Notes: generated by a model not told the origin, from the sequence alone. Shown: positions 28,686 through 38,090, numbered from the stretch's first letter. The stretch is 57,331 nucleotides of DNA from Actinomycetes bacterium (GCA_021791845.1 JAJYVT010000011.1:1-57331); one strand, 5' to 3'. A program made the numbers and translations.

Positions 28686-29261
28686 TCACCCGCCCTCGGC
28701 GCCGGCGCGGTACTCGTGCACCCCGCTCAGGTTCCGGAAGCGCTCGGCCACGTCGAGCCCGTAGCCCACGACGAAGTCCGGGGGGATCACGAAGCCGACG
28801 TAGCGCAGCTCCATGTCGGCCCGCTGCACGCCTTCCTTCACCAGCAGCGCGCAGACGTCGACCGATGCCGGGCTGCGGGCGCTCAGGTACCCGCGCAGGT
28901 AGTTGAGGGTGAGGCCGCTGTCGATGATGTCCTCGACCACGAGGACGCGCCGACCGGTCAGCTCGGCGTCCAGGTCCTTCACGATCCGCACGACGCCCGA
29001 GGACTGCGTGGCGCTGCCGTACGACGACACCGCCATGAAGTCCACGTCCACCGGGAGCTCGATGGCCCGGCACAGGTCGCTCATGAAGATCATGGCTCCC
29101 TTGAGCACGCCCACCAGCAGCGGCGGGTCGTCGGCGAAGTCGGCGGTGATGGCCGCGCCGAGCTCCTTCACCTTGGCTGCGATCGCCTCGGAGGTGACGA
29201 TGGCCCGCCCAACCGCCGGCATGGCCCACGTCGGTGCGGCGTGGGTCGGCTCCGTCGTCAT
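28686..29261 (-). CDS. hpt: Hypoxanthine phosphoribosyltransferase
   Basis: The 191-residue purine-salvage enzyme makes IMP/GMP from hypoxanthine/guanine and PRPP. The PRPP site is [14 protein letters not shown], with [13 protein letters not shown] earlier and [14 protein letters not shown] near the end. ATG at 29261 is chosen; an internal ATG about 16 codons later (MPAVGRAIV) would also leave the domain intact. It lies 10 bases after tilS. Confidence 0.95.
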   Translation of the reverse strand: MTTEPTHAAPTWAMPAVGRAIVTSEAIAAKVKELGAAITADFADDPPLLVGVLKGAMIFMSDLCRAIELPVDVDFMAVSSYGSATQSSGVVRIVKDLDAELTGRRVLVVEDIIDSGLTLNYLRGYLSARSPASVDVCALLVKEGVQRADMELRYVGFVIPPDFVVGYGLDVAERFRNLSGVHEYRAGAEGG

Positions 29262-29271
29262 CGGCGTGACA

Positions 29272-30333
29272 CTAGTAGGAGGGGGTGGACGGGCCGCCAG
29301 ACGGGGCGTCGGACGGGCCGCCGGGTGGCGGCTCGGCCCGGAGCCGGCCGCCCGTGCGACGGACCCGCCACCCGCCGGTGACCTCCGTCGCCGCCGCCAC
29401 GCCGCGGGCCACGTCGAGGACACGGCGCACGTCGGCGAGCGTCGGGGGGTAGTGGCCGGACGCTCCGGACGCTCCGGCCCCGCCGGCCGCGTCGCCGGGC
29501 GCGTCGCCGGCCGCGTCGCCGGGCGCGTCGCCGGGCGCGTCGCCGGGCGCGAGGCGCCGGCCCGTCGCCGGTGCGGTCGCAGCCTCCGCCCGCAGCCAGC
29601 GGCGGACCGCCCGGGACCCGAGCGGCGCCGGCGCGGCGGCGAGCGACCCGGCGTGGGCGGGGTCGGGCACGGCCGCCGCCGCCAGCTCGTCGAGGAAGGC
29701 GGCGTCCTGCCCCGCCAGGTCGGCCAGTCGGGCGAGCAGGGGCACGGGGTCGCGGCCGGCGAGCTCGCCGCACAGCGGCAGCAGCTGGTGGCGGACGCGG
29801 TTGCGCAGGTAGCGGGGATCGTCGTTGGACGGGTCCTGGAAGAAGTCGAACCCAGCGGCCCGGCACACGGCCTCGGTCTCGGAGCGGCGCAGCCCGAGCA
29901 GCGGATGGGCCGGACCGCGGCGCATGGCCGCCAGGCCGTCCGGGCCGCTCCCCCGGAGCAGGTTGCACAGCACGGTCTCCGCCTGGTCGTCCATCGTGTG
30001 CCCGGTGGCGACGTCGGGCGGGAGGACGGCAAAGCGCGCCGCCCGGGCCCGCGCCTCCACGTTTGGACCGGCGGGGACGCTCACCCGCTCGGCCCGGAAC
30101 GCCGCGCCCAGCCGTGCCGCCGCCGCCGCCACCGCACCGGCCTCCGCGCCCGATCCCGGCCGCAGGCCGTGGTCCACGTGGACGGCGGTGACGTCACATC
30201 CGGCCGCGGTGGCCAGCACGAGGAGGGCGAGCGAGTCGGCCCCGCCCGAGACGGCGCACGTGAGGGCGGTCCCGGCTGCAGGGAACGTGCAGCGCGCCAG
30301 CAGGTGGCCCGCCCCCGGTGGGGCGCCGGTCAC
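29272..30333 (-). CDS. tilS: tRNA(Ile)-lysidine synthase
   Basis: The 353-residue PP-loop ligase attaches lysine to C34 of the AUA-decoding tRNA-Ile. The ATP loop is CAVSGGADSLALLVL, followed by HVDHGLRPGS, ATGHTMDDQAETVL and DPSNDDPRYLRNRVRHQLLP. The C-terminal region is interrupted by a GDAPGDA-type repeat encoded by five 12-bp units at 29489-29548 and ends in a Pro/Ser tail, so the usual C-terminal tRNA-binding domain is reduced. The GTG start follows the metalloprotease stop by 14 bases. Confidence 0.93.
   Translation of the reverse strand: MTGAPPGAGHLLARCTFPAAGTALTCAVSGGADSLALLVLATAAGCDVTAVHVDHGLRPGSGAEAGAVAAAAARLGAAFRAERVSVPAGPNVEARARAARFAVLPPDVATGHTMDDQAETVLCNLLRGSGPDGLAAMRRGPAHPLLGLRRSETEAVCRAAGFDFFQDPSNDDPRYLRNRVRHQLLPLCGELAGRDPVPLLARLADLAGQDAAFLDELAAAAVPDPAHAGSLAAAPAPLGSRAVRRWLRAEAATAPATGRRLAPGDAPGDAPGDAAGDAPGDAAGGAGASGASGHYPPTLADVRRVLDVARGVAAATEVTGGWRVRRTGGRLRAEPPPGGPSDAPSGGPSTPSY
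29489..29548 (-). repeat. Five 12-bp tandem repeats inside tilS
   Basis: Five adjacent copies of gcgtcgccgggc (one with a single change) encode a GDAP/GDAA repeat in TilS. Being in frame, copy number can vary without breaking the gene. Confidence 0.9.
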
Positions 30334-30347
30334 CGGCGTCGCGGCCG

Positions 30348-31562
30348 TCAGCCGCCCGAGGGACCGCCGGGGCCGTCGGACGCCCGGTCGATCCAGCGCT
30401 GCGGCTCACGGATCTCGGCCAGCGTCGGGAGCCAGTCGGGACCCTGCCACACCCGGTCGAAGAGCACGGTCCCGCCTCGCTCCTCCACCGCACGGATGAA
30501 GGCTTCGCCCTGCTGGTACTGGCGCATCTTCGCCTCGATCCCGAGCACCTGCTGGAGCACCTTGGCGGGGCCCTTGACCGACTGGCGGCGCTCGCGCAGG
30601 ACCTCCGAGAAGCGCTGGGCGCCGGGCACGTTCGAGGCGCCGGCCCGGTCCATCGTCACGTCGCCGTGCCCCTCGAGGAGGCTCATCATCGCCTGCAGCT
30701 TCCGGATGGCATCCAGCTGCTCCTCGCCGGCAACCAGCCCCAGGACCCCGGCGTCGTCGAGCGGGCCCTGCCCGGCGCGCACCTGCTCGGCGGTGCGCCG
30801 CACCATCTGCGCCAGCCGGCGGGGGTCGGCCTGGAAGGGCTCGATCGCCTGGTCCACGAGTGCCAGGAAGTGGTCGCGCAGCCACGGGACGGCGGTGAAC
30901 TGGCAGCGGTGCGTCACCTCGTGCAGCGCCAGCCACAGGCGGAACTCCTCGGGCGGGAAGCCGTGCCGCTCCTCGAGCTCCACCACGTTGGGCCCCACGT
31001 AGTAGAGGAGGTCCTGTGTCTCGGCCATGTCCTCGGTGAGCAGCATGTCGTACTGGCCCAGGACGCGCGTCGACATCCAGGCCAGCACGGCGCCCAGCTC
31101 GGCGCCGCTCACCGACCGGCCGGCGCCGGCGATGGTGCCGGCGATGGGCTCGGGGAGGTCCACGAGCCACGACGGGAGCCCTCCGGCACGTCGGCGCTCC
31201 GCCTTCTTCTCCTCCTTGCGGCGCTCGAACTTGACCAGGACCGGGGCCAGGAGGCGCTGGAACGACGCCACGTTGGCCCGGGCCCATCCCGCCCGGTCGG
31301 TGACCACGGACCGGGCCGGCGTGGGAGCCCGCCACCCGGTGGCGGCGGACACGAGCTGCTCGGCCTGGGCCGTCGCCTCGGCGAAGGCGCCGCTCAGGAC
31401 GGCGGGGTCGTAGTCGACGGACGGAGGCCGACGGGCGATCGCCCACGTGGCCACCCGCTCGGCGACGGCCCAGTCCACCAGCGCCCGTCGGGGGCCCTCG
31501 TCGCCGGCGGCGCCGTCCGACCGCCGCGACCGCGCGTCCGGCTCGGGGAGGGAGGCGGTCAC
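30348..31562 (-). CDS. Zinc-dependent metalloprotease of the DUF2342 family
   Basis: The 404-residue protein matches the actinobacterial zinc-protease family often found before tilS and sometimes labelled F420-associated. The metal site is ALHEVTHRCQF (HExxH), preceded by a long helical region with LPSWLVDLPEPIAGTIAG and followed by EGHGDVTMDRAG and RRQSVKGPAKVLQQVLGIE. Substrate unknown. GTG overlaps the rsrA stop by 4 bases, so it is tied to the sigma/anti-sigma genes, a link worth noting. Confidence 0.88.
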   Translation of the reverse strand: MTASLPEPDARSRRSDGAAGDEGPRRALVDWAVAERVATWAIARRPPSVDYDPAVLSGAFAEATAQAEQLVSAATGWRAPTPARSVVTDRAGWARANVASFQRLLAPVLVKFERRKEEKKAERRRAGGLPSWLVDLPEPIAGTIAGAGRSVSGAELGAVLAWMSTRVLGQYDMLLTEDMAETQDLLYYVGPNVVELEERHGFPPEEFRLWLALHEVTHRCQFTAVPWLRDHFLALVDQAIEPFQADPRRLAQMVRRTAEQVRAGQGPLDDAGVLGLVAGEEQLDAIRKLQAMMSLLEGHGDVTMDRAGASNVPGAQRFSEVLRERRQSVKGPAKVLQQVLGIEAKMRQYQQGEAFIRAVEERGGTVLFDRVWQGPDWLPTLAEIREPQRWIDRASDGPGGPSGG

Positions 31563-31849
31563 GAGCCGGACCGCTGCCGAGCCTGCTCCTCGGCGATCGC
31601 CGCCGCCACCCGCTGGATCAGCGAGTCCGGCACCCGGTCCTTGCACCGGCTGGAGATGACGGTGCGCAGCTCGGCCTCGAAGCCCACCGCCCCGGCGCAC
31701 GGCCCGCAGGCGTCGAGATGGACGGCGATCTCCCGGCGGCGCTCCTGGGTGAGCTCCCCGTCGAGGTAGACGTAGAGCTGGCGGACGGCCTCCTCGCAGT
31801 CGACGCCGAACGCCTCACCGCCGCATCCTGGTCCTTCGTCGACCACCAC
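31559..31849 (-). CDS. rsrA: Anti-sigma factor RsrA-like (zinc, thiol-redox sensor)
   Basis: The 96-residue ZAS-type anti-sigma protein holds sigma-R inactive until thiol oxidation releases zinc. The signature H-x3-C-x2-C is HLDACGPC near residue 44; further Cys are at residues 9, 18 and in SSRCKDR. A GGAGAC ribosome site precedes GTG at 31849. It follows sigR by 59 bases in the order typical of mycothiol-stress operons. Confidence 0.92.
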   Translation of the reverse strand: MVVDEGPGCGGEAFGVDCEEAVRQLYVYLDGELTQERRREIAVHLDACGPCAGAVGFEAELRTVISSRCKDRVPDSLIQRVAAAIAEEQARQRSGS

Positions 31850-31908
31850 CGTCTCCTGTCACTTCCACTGTCGACGTCCGGCCCACGTCCGGGGCCGGCC
31901 GAGCTCGC

Positions 31909-32481
31909 TCACGACGTTGCCGGACCGGCGGACACGAGACCTCGCGTCTGCGCAAAATCGTGCAACGTCTTCTGGAGCGCCCTTCTTCCCCGATGGATGC
32001 GGCTCATCACCGTACCGATCGGGACGCCGGTGATGTCGGCGATCTCCTTGTAGCTGAAGCCCTCCACGTCGGCGAGGAGCACCGCGATGCGGAAGTTCTC
32101 CGGCAGCGCCTCGATGGCACCCTTCACCTCGTCGTCGGTGAAGCCCCGCAACGCCTCTTCCTCCGCGCTCATGCCGGCGCCGTCGTGGGCGCCCAGCCGG
32201 TGGTAGAGGTAGAGCTCCTCCACGTCCTCCACGTCGGTGGCCTCGGGCCGCCGCTTGGCGGCGCGGTAGGAGTTGATGTACGTGTTGGTGAGGATGCGGT
32301 ACAGCCACGCCCGCAGGTTCGTCCCCTCGGTGAACGAGCCGAACGCCCGGTAGGCCTTCAGGTACGTCTCCTGGACCAGGTCCTCGGCGTCGGCCGCGTT
32401 CCGGGTCATCCGCAGGGCGGCCGTGTACAGGGAGGGCATGTGCTCCATGGCGAGCTCGGCGAACCGCTCCTGTTCGGCCAT
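31909..32481 (-). CDS. sigR: ECF RNA polymerase sigma factor SigR/SigH
   Basis: The 190-residue group 4 sigma factor directs transcription in thiol-oxidative stress. Region 2 contains [18 protein letters not shown] and [18 protein letters not shown]; region 4 has [20 protein letters not shown] and RRALQ. ATG at 32481 is supported by TAGGGT 7 bases upstream. No GGAAT/GTT sigma-R-type autoregulatory promoter was recognised upstream. Confidence 0.94.
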   Translation of the reverse strand: MAEQERFAELAMEHMPSLYTAALRMTRNAADAEDLVQETYLKAYRAFGSFTEGTNLRAWLYRILTNTYINSYRAAKRRPEATDVEDVEELYLYHRLGAHDGAGMSAEEEALRGFTDDEVKGAIEALPENFRIAVLLADVEGFSYKEIADITGVPIGTVMSRIHRGRRALQKTLHDFAQTRGLVSAGPATS

Positions 32482-32488
32482 GGGAGAG

Positions 32489-32494
32489 ACCCTA
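32489..32494 (-). promoter_or_regulatory. -10 element of sigR (leaderless start)
   Basis: TAGGGT on the minus strand, 7 bases before the sigR ATG. Divergent from the pgeF promoter 52 bases away. Confidence 0.45.
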
Positions 32495-32545
32495 CCCAGG
32501 TCGGGGGCCCGAGCGCGACCGGTCCCCCCCGCCCCGGGCGGCCGG

Positions 32546-32551
32546 TAGCCT
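32546..32551 (+). promoter_or_regulatory. -10 element of pgeF (leaderless start)
   Basis: TAGCCT lies 8 bases before the pgeF ATG with no ribosome-binding site. Confidence 0.45.
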
Positions 32552-32559
32552 GCGCGCCG

Positions 32560-33420
32560 ATGGCGGCCCCAGCACCGAGCCTGTCGACCGCGGCCTTCGA
32601 GACGGCCGTGACCGGGGCCGGCGTGCCGCCCCTGGAGGTCCTGCGGTGGCCCGCCCTCGCCGCCCTGGGCGTCGACGCGGTGGTGACCACCCGGTCCGGC
32701 GGCGTCTCGGCCGGCCCGTACGCCTCGCTGAACCTCGGCCTCCACGTCGGCGACGACGCCGCAGCGGTGGTCGAGAACCGGCGGCGGGCGGCGGCGGCCC
32801 TCGGGGCGTCCCTCGACGATCTCGTGTTCGCCACCCAGGTGCACGGCGACCGTGCCGCCGTCGTCGCCCCCGGCGACGCCGGTCGGGGCGCCCGGCGCCA
32901 GGACGACGCCCTGGCCGCCACCGACGCCCTGGTCACGGCATCGGAAACCCCGGTGCTCGCAACCCTGGTGGCGGACTGCTCGCCCATCCTGCTGGTCGAT
33001 CCCGCCGCCCGCGTGCTCGCCACGGTGCACGCCGGCTGGCGGGGGACGCTCGGCGGGGTGGGGGCGGCCACGGTGGGCGCCATGGTGGCCCTCGGCGCCA
33101 GCCCCGACCGCATCCAGGCGGTGATCGGTCCCACCGTCTCCTTCGCCCGCTACGAGGTGGGGCCCGAGGTGGTCGCCGCCGCCACCGAGGCGCTGGGCGG
33201 CGAGGCACCCGGGGTGCTGGCGCGCCACGGCGACCGCTGGCGGTTCGACGTGGCCGGCGCCAACCGCCTGCTGCTGGTGGCGGCGGGACTGGCTCCGGGC
33301 AACGTCCACCTGGCGCCCGTCGCCACCGACGACCCGCGGTTCTTCAGCGACCGGTCCGAGCGGCCGTGCGGGCGCTTCGGCCTCCTCGCCCGTCTCCGCC
33401 CCGCTGGCGGGCGCTCGTAG
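32560..33420 (+). CDS. pgeF: PgeF/YfiH family protein (LACC1-like oxidoreductase or purine phosphorylase)
   Basis: The 286-residue protein belongs to the family that edits mis-made peptidoglycan precursors (removing L-Ser from UDP-MurNAc-L-Ser in E. coli) and has reported purine-nucleoside activities. The metal-binding His/Cys set is visible in [23 protein letters not shown] and [12 protein letters not shown], and the end has [10 protein letters not shown]. It stands directly before murL-murD2, which fits the peptidoglycan-precursor role. Confidence 0.88.
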   Translation: MAAPAPSLSTAAFETAVTGAGVPPLEVLRWPALAALGVDAVVTTRSGGVSAGPYASLNLGLHVGDDAAAVVENRRRAAAALGASLDDLVFATQVHGDRAAVVAPGDAGRGARRQDDALAATDALVTASETPVLATLVADCSPILLVDPAARVLATVHAGWRGTLGGVGAATVGAMVALGASPDRIQAVIGPTVSFARYEVGPEVVAAATEALGGEAPGVLARHGDRWRFDVAGANRLLLVAAGLAPGNVHLAPVATDDPRFFSDRSERPCGRFGLLARLRPAGGRS

Positions 33421-33477
33421 CATGGCACCGGGCGTGCGACCGGTGGGCGGCGGACGGAGCGTGCCGGAGGGGACGCG

Positions 33478-34917
33478 ATGAGCGGCGAGCGGTTCCGCTA
33501 CGAGGGCTACGGCCTGGACCCGGCCACGGGCCGCCTCGAGTGCCGCTACTCCCTCGGGCGCCGGCGCTTCACCGAGGAGGTGACCTTCGACGTCCCCCGG
33601 CGCGGGGGGCGGGGGGCGGGGGGCGGGCACGCCTCGGCCGCCGCCCTCCACGAGGCGGCCCGGATCGTCTGCCTCCTCTCGGGCGTGTCCTACTACAAGA
33701 CGGCCGCGCCGCCGGTCGTCGACCTCGGTGACATGGCCACCACGCCGGCCGAGCGGGCCTTCCTCCGCACGTTCTTCGTGGACGGCCTGGGCGAGTTCGC
33801 CTACCGCAACGGGCTGGACCTCTCGGGCATCGAGGTGACGGGGCCGGAGCGCGACGGCGCCCGACCCGTCCCCTGGGAGCGGCCCGCCGGCCGGCCGCTC
33901 GTGCCCTTCGGGGCGGGCATCGACTCGATCGTGACCGTCGAGGCGGTCCGCCGGGCCCACCCCGACCTCGCCCTCTTCGTCGTGGGCCGGGGCGGCGAGC
34001 GCTTCCGGGCCATCGAGCAGACGGTGGAGGTGGCCGGGCTGCCCGTGGTCCGGGCCGAGCGCCGCATCGACCCAACCGTGCTCCGCTCCGCCTCCTCGGG
34101 CTTCCTCAACGGCCACGTCCCGGTCACCGGGATCCTGTCGGCCCTTGCCGTGATGGCCGCGGTCCTCGGCGGCTACGGCGCCATCGTCATGTCCAACGAG
34201 CGGTCGGCTTCCTCCGCCACCTTGGAGGTCGACGGCAAGGCGGTGAACCACCAGTGGTCCAAGGGGATGGCGTTCGAGTCCGGGCTGCGCGACGTGCTGG
34301 CCGCCGTCCTCGACCCGCCGCCCGACTACTTCTCGTTCCTCCGCGCCCGCTCGGAGCTGTGGGTGGCCCGCCGGTTCGCCGATCTCGGTCGCTACCACCG
34401 CGTGTTCCGCAGCTGCAACCGGGCCTTCTACACCGACCCGTCGCAGCGGCTCGACCACTGGTGCGGCCGGTGCGAGAAGTGCTGCTTCATCGACCTCGTG
34501 CTCGCCCCGTTCCTCGGGCCCGGCGAGCTGGCCCGGATCTTCGACGGCCACGAGCCGCTCGCCACACCGTCGCTGGAGCCGACCTTCCGGTCGCTCCTCG
34601 GCCTGGGACGTGAGCCGCGGCCGTTCGAGTGCGTCGGCGACGCCGACGAGTGCCGCGTTGCCGCCGTCATGGCGTCGGAGCGCCCGGACCGTGCCGGCTG
34701 CACCATGCTGCAGGCGCTCGCCGACGACGCCCGGCACGGGAGCGGGGCGGCCGTGGGCGGGGCGGCGGGCGGCGGGGGTGGGTCGGCGGCGGACGGGCTG
34801 CTCGGGCGCCAGGGGCCCGACTTCGTCCCGGCGGGGTTCGGCGGGGAGGGCCCGGGCGGCGACCCGGTGCCGAGCGGAACGGCGACCGGCGGCCCGGCGG
34901 GCCCGGCCGACCCGTGA
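33478..34917 (+). CDS. murL: UDP-MurNAc-L-alanyl-L-glutamate epimerase MurL
   Basis: The 479-residue protein matches MurL, which epimerises the terminal L-Glu of UDP-MurNAc-L-Ala-L-Glu to D-Glu using ATP. Seen: an ATP-loop-like [46 protein letters not shown], and the Cys-rich [20 protein letters not shown]. The final ~60 residues are a Gly-rich tail outside the family core. ATG at 33478 has a good GGAGGGG ribosome site. It overlaps murD2 by 4 bases; the two form the MurD2-MurL route that bypasses free D-glutamate. Confidence 0.88.
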   Translation: MSGERFRYEGYGLDPATGRLECRYSLGRRRFTEEVTFDVPRRGGRGAGGGHASAAALHEAARIVCLLSGVSYYKTAAPPVVDLGDMATTPAERAFLRTFFVDGLGEFAYRNGLDLSGIEVTGPERDGARPVPWERPAGRPLVPFGAGIDSIVTVEAVRRAHPDLALFVVGRGGERFRAIEQTVEVAGLPVVRAERRIDPTVLRSASSGFLNGHVPVTGILSALAVMAAVLGGYGAIVMSNERSASSATLEVDGKAVNHQWSKGMAFESGLRDVLAAVLDPPPDYFSFLRARSELWVARRFADLGRYHRVFRSCNRAFYTDPSQRLDHWCGRCEKCCFIDLVLAPFLGPGELARIFDGHEPLATPSLEPTFRSLLGLGREPRPFECVGDADECRVAAVMASERPDRAGCTMLQALADDARHGSGAAVGGAAGGGGGSAADGLLGRQGPDFVPAGFGGEGPGGDPVPSGTATGGPAGPADP

Positions 34918-36350
34918 CCGCGGGCGTGGACGGGCCGGCGCCCGCGGGCGTGGACGGGCCGGCGCCCGCGGGCGAGCAGCCCGGGATCGGGTGGTCCGAC
35001 CTGGCCGGCGCCCGGGTCGGCCTCTGGGGCCTGCGCACGGAGGGCGCCGCCAACCTGCGCCGGCTGCGGGCGCTGGGCGTGGTGCCGGTGGCCGTCGACG
35101 ACCACCCCTCGGCGCCGACCTTCGGAGGGCTTCCGGTGCTCCGGGGCGGTGACGGCCTGGCGGCGCTCACCCGCTGCGACGTGGTCGTGAAGAGCCCGGG
35201 CATCAGCCGCCACGGCGAGGCGGCGCAGGCGCTCGCGCACGCCGGCGTCGTGGTGGCCGGCGGTCTGGGGCTGTGGATGGCCGAGGCCGACCGGGACCGG
35301 GTGGTGTGCATCACCGGCACCAAGGGGAAGAGCACCACCGCCGCCCTCGCCGGCCACCTGCTCGCCGGTCTGGGGCACCGCTGCCTCGTGGCCGGGAACA
35401 TCGGGCTGCCGCCCTGGGACCCCGACGCCGGGGACGACTGGGACTTCTGGATCGTCGAGGTGTCGAGCTACCAGGCCACCGACGTGGCGGTGGCGCCGCC
35501 CGTCGTGGCCGTGACGTCGCTCGCACCCGACCACCTGGACTGGCACCGCGGCGTCGAGCAGTACTACGCCGACAAGCTCTCGCTCTGCTCCCGCCCCGGC
35601 GCCCGCCTCACCGTGGCCGACGGCACGAGCGAGACGCTGCGGGCGCACGCCGCCCTCCTCGGGCCGACCGTCCGCTGGGTGGCCGACGGCGACCCCGAGC
35701 TGGACGGGGCCTGGGTCGACGGGCTGGGGCTGCCGGGCCGGCACTACCACCGCGACGCGCTCATCGCCCGCGCCTGCCTGGTCGGTCTGGGCGTGCCCGG
35801 CACGGCCGACGACGAGCGGATGGCCCGCGCCACCCAGGGCTTCGTCCCGCTCGAGCACCGCTTCCGCCCCCTGGGCACCGTCGCCGGGGTGCGGTTCGTC
35901 GACGACGGCCTCTCCACCAACGTGCTCCCGACCCTCGCCGCCCTGGAGGCGCTCGGCGACGATCCGGTGGCGCTGCTGGTGGGCGGCCAGGACCGCGGCA
36001 TCGACTACACCCCGCTGGCCGACGCCATCGCCCGGCGGGCCGCCCCCCTCATGGTGGCCACGCTCCCGGCCTCCGGCGCCCGGATCCGGGCCGCCGTCGA
36101 CGCCGCGCTCGAGGCGGCCGGTGCCTCCGCAGGCGGTCCCGACCACCCGGTCCTCGACTTTTCCGCCCTGCCCGAGGCGACGGCGGCCGCCTTCGAGTGG
36201 GCGCTCCCCCGGGCCGGCGTCGTGCTGCTGTCGCCGGCGGCGCCGAGCTTCGGGCAGTTCCGCGACTACCGGGAGCGCTCGGCGGTCTTCGAGGCGGCGA
36301 TGCGACGCTGTGCCGCTGCCCATGGCGTCCGGGTGGAGCCAGGCGGCTGA
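34914..36350 (+). CDS. murD2: UDP-N-acetylmuramoyl-L-alanine--L-glutamate ligase MurD2
   Basis: A 478-residue Mur ligase: N-terminal UDP-binding domain ([18 protein letters not shown]), central ATPase domain with [32 protein letters not shown] and [12 protein letters not shown], and C-terminal domain with [16 protein letters not shown] and [12 protein letters not shown]. Coupled to murL, so it should add L-Glu rather than D-Glu. The N-terminus carries an exact 24-bp tandem duplication (34920-34967) giving GVDGPAPA twice, outside the family core. The GTG start is in a GTGA overlap. Confidence 0.9.
   Translation: MTAGVDGPAPAGVDGPAPAGEQPGIGWSDLAGARVGLWGLRTEGAANLRRLRALGVVPVAVDDHPSAPTFGGLPVLRGGDGLAALTRCDVVVKSPGISRHGEAAQALAHAGVVVAGGLGLWMAEADRDRVVCITGTKGKSTTAALAGHLLAGLGHRCLVAGNIGLPPWDPDAGDDWDFWIVEVSSYQATDVAVAPPVVAVTSLAPDHLDWHRGVEQYYADKLSLCSRPGARLTVADGTSETLRAHAALLGPTVRWVADGDPELDGAWVDGLGLPGRHYHRDALIARACLVGLGVPGTADDERMARATQGFVPLEHRFRPLGTVAGVRFVDDGLSTNVLPTLAALEALGDDPVALLVGGQDRGIDYTPLADAIARRAAPLMVATLPASGARIRAAVDAALEAAGASAGGPDHPVLDFSALPEATAAAFEWALPRAGVVLLSPAAPSFGQFRDYRERSAVFEAAMRRCAAAHGVRVEPGG
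34920..34967 (+). repeat. Exact 24-bp tandem duplication in murD2 N-terminus
   Basis: Two identical adjacent 24-base copies encode the same eight residues twice at the start of MurD2. Lies just downstream of the start codon, so length variation would be tolerated. Confidence 0.9.
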
Positions 36351-36373
36351 GCCGGCTTCGGGGCGGCGCTCGG

Positions 36374-37774
36374 TCAGGCGACGGCGAGCACGTTCGGGTT
36401 GAGGATCCCGTCGGGGTCGAGGGCCCGCTTGATGGCGGCGAAGGCGGCGAGCTCCGCCTCGCTGCGCCCCAAGCCGAGCCAGGGGCGCTTGGCCGTCCCG
36501 ATCCCGTGCTCGGCGCTGATGCTGCCGCCGGCCGCGGCCACGGCCCGGAACACGGCGTCGTCCACCCGGTTGTCGTCGGGGTCCACGCCGGTCACGTTGA
36601 CGTGCACGTTGCCGTCGCCCACGTGGCCGAACAGCCAGACGTCGGCACCGGGCGCCACCGCCGCCACCACCTGTGGCATGCGGTCGACCATCTCCGCCAG
36701 GACGTCCGGCGGGAAGCTCACGTCCAGCTTGTGAGGCGGCCCGATGGAGTTGATCGCCTCCGTGTGCCCCTCGCGGTACCGGAAGAGCGCCGCCGCCGGC
36801 GCCGGCTCGGTGGCGACGGCCGCGTCCCGGACGCCCTCGAGCGACGCGACGGCCTCCGACAGCGCGCCCGTGGGGTCGGTGGCGCCGGACGCCTCCACCA
36901 GCAGGTAGGCGCCGTGCGGCTCCGCCAGGGGCTGGGGGAGACCGAGCACCCGGGACACGAGGGAGACGCCGCTGCCCAGCATGAGCTCCGCCGCCGACAG
37001 CGCCGGCAGCGTGCGCCGCAGCTGCTGGGCCCCGGCCACCGCGTCCCCGGGACCGCGCATTCCGAGCAGGGCCACCACCCGGGCGGGCGCCGGCGGCACC
37101 AGGCGCAGGCGTACGGCCGTCACCACGCCCAGCGTCCCCTCGCTCCCGCACAGAAGGGCATGGAGCGGGTAGCCGGTGTTGTCCTTGATCAGGCCGCCGA
37201 GATGGGACACGACGGCGCCGGTGCCGAGCACCGCCTCCACCCCGAGCACCTGGGCCCGGGTGTCGCCGTAGCGAAGGACGCGGAGCCCCCCGGCGTTGGT
37301 GGCCACGTTGCCGCCGATGGTGGCGCTGTCCCGGCCGCCGAGGTCGACCCCGTACGCCCACCCGGCCGCGGCCGCGGCCTGCTGGACGCCGGCGAGGGTC
37401 ACCCCGGCCCGGGCCGTGAGCTGGCCCGCCCGGCCGTCCACCGCGTCCACGGCGTCGAGGCGGCGGAGGCTCACGACCACCTCGCCGGCCAACGGGACCC
37501 CGCCGCCGACCATCCCGGTGTTGCCGCCCTGCGGGACCAGCGCCGCGCCGACGTCGCGGCAGCGGCGCACCACCTCGGCCACCTCGTCGGTGGACCCGGG
37601 TCGCACGACGATCGGCGCGGTCCCGCGGTAGCGACCGGTCCAGTCGACGGCGTAGGAGGCGGTCACCTCCGGGTCGGTGACGACGTTGGGCTGACCGACC
37701 ACTTCGACGAGGGCGGGCACCAGGGCAGGATCGAGACGGACAGGATCGAGACGGACAGCGGGTTCGGCGGGCAC
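36374..37774 (-). CDS. FAD-linked oxidase (GlcD/D-2-hydroxyacid dehydrogenase type)
   Basis: The 466-residue flavoprotein has a PCMH-type FAD domain (APIVVRPGSTDEVAEVVR, VPQGGNTGMVGGGVP, GRDSATIGGNVATNAGG, CGSEGTLGVVTAVRL) and a C-terminal domain with LFGHVGDGNVHVNV, SAEHGIGTAKRPWL and ALDPDGILNPN. It probably oxidises a D-2-hydroxyacid such as lactate or glycolate; the substrate is not decidable. GTG at 37774 is preferred over GTG 37798 because TAGCGT lies 7 bases before it. A 15-bp tandem duplication (37726-37755) repeats RLDPV near the N-terminus. Confidence 0.9.
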   Translation of the reverse strand: MPAEPAVRLDPVRLDPALVPALVEVVGQPNVVTDPEVTASYAVDWTGRYRGTAPIVVRPGSTDEVAEVVRRCRDVGAALVPQGGNTGMVGGGVPLAGEVVVSLRRLDAVDAVDGRAGQLTARAGVTLAGVQQAAAAAGWAYGVDLGGRDSATIGGNVATNAGGLRVLRYGDTRAQVLGVEAVLGTGAVVSHLGGLIKDNTGYPLHALLCGSEGTLGVVTAVRLRLVPPAPARVVALLGMRGPGDAVAGAQQLRRTLPALSAAELMLGSGVSLVSRVLGLPQPLAEPHGAYLLVEASGATDPTGALSEAVASLEGVRDAAVATEPAPAAALFRYREGHTEAINSIGPPHKLDVSFPPDVLAEMVDRMPQVVAAVAPGADVWLFGHVGDGNVHVNVTGVDPDDNRVDDAVFRAVAAAGGSISAEHGIGTAKRPWLGLGRSEAELAAFAAIKRALDPDGILNPNVLAVA

Positions 37775-37781
37775 GGCGCCG

Positions 37782-37787
37782 ACGCTA
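37782..37787 (-). promoter_or_regulatory. -10 element of the FAD-linked oxidase (leaderless start)
   Basis: TAGCGT on the minus strand, 7 bases before GTG 37774 and inside the longer reading frame, which decides the shorter start. Confidence 0.5.
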
Positions 37788-37822
37788 CCGGGCACCACCC
37801 GGCCGCCGCGGACCGGCAGGGG

Positions 37823-37828
37823 TACGCT
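37823..37828 (+). promoter_or_regulatory. -10 element of the LysE-family remnant
   Basis: TACGCT five bases before ATG 37834, back to back with the oxidase promoter. The promoter seems to survive although the gene does not. Confidence 0.4.
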
Positions 37829-37833
37829 GGCGC

Positions 37834-38061
37834 ATGCCGCCGATCGACCGGCTGGTGGCCTTCGCCCTCACGGCCGCCGTGGTGATCGTCGTCCCCGGCC
37901 CGAGCGTGCTGTTCATCGTGGGCCGCGCCCTTTCGGCGGGGCGGCGCACGGCGCTCCTCAGCGTGGCGGGCGGCACGGTGGTGTTCCTCGCCGCCATCCT
38001 CCCCCAGTTCGTGGCTCGCTCCCATGGCGTCGCGGTGCTGGCCACCGGCCGGCGGACCTGA
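37834..38061 (+). pseudogene. Remnant of a LysE/RhtB-family exporter
   Basis: The 75-codon frame begins like an intact LysE-family amino-acid exporter (LVAFALTAAVVIVVPGPSVL, then GRALSAGRRTALLSVAGGTV) but jumps directly to VFLAAILPQFV, a motif that in full proteins lies some 60-70 residues later, and stops shortly after. Full family members are about 200 residues. This indicates an internal in-frame deletion plus loss of the C-terminal half. It retains a start codon and promoter-like hexamer, so a short membrane peptide could still be made. Confidence 0.75.
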
Positions 38062-38090
38062 GCGGGACCCCGGCGCGCGAGAGTGGCGAG

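Noticed and set aside
32482-34737. Minus-strand extension upstream of sigR
   Set aside because: It is antisense to pgeF and murL; sigma region 2 starts just after ATG 32481.
37775-37798. Upstream GTG (37798) as the start of the FAD-linked oxidase
   Set aside because: The TAGCGT promoter hexamer falls inside this extension and the extra residues are not part of the family.
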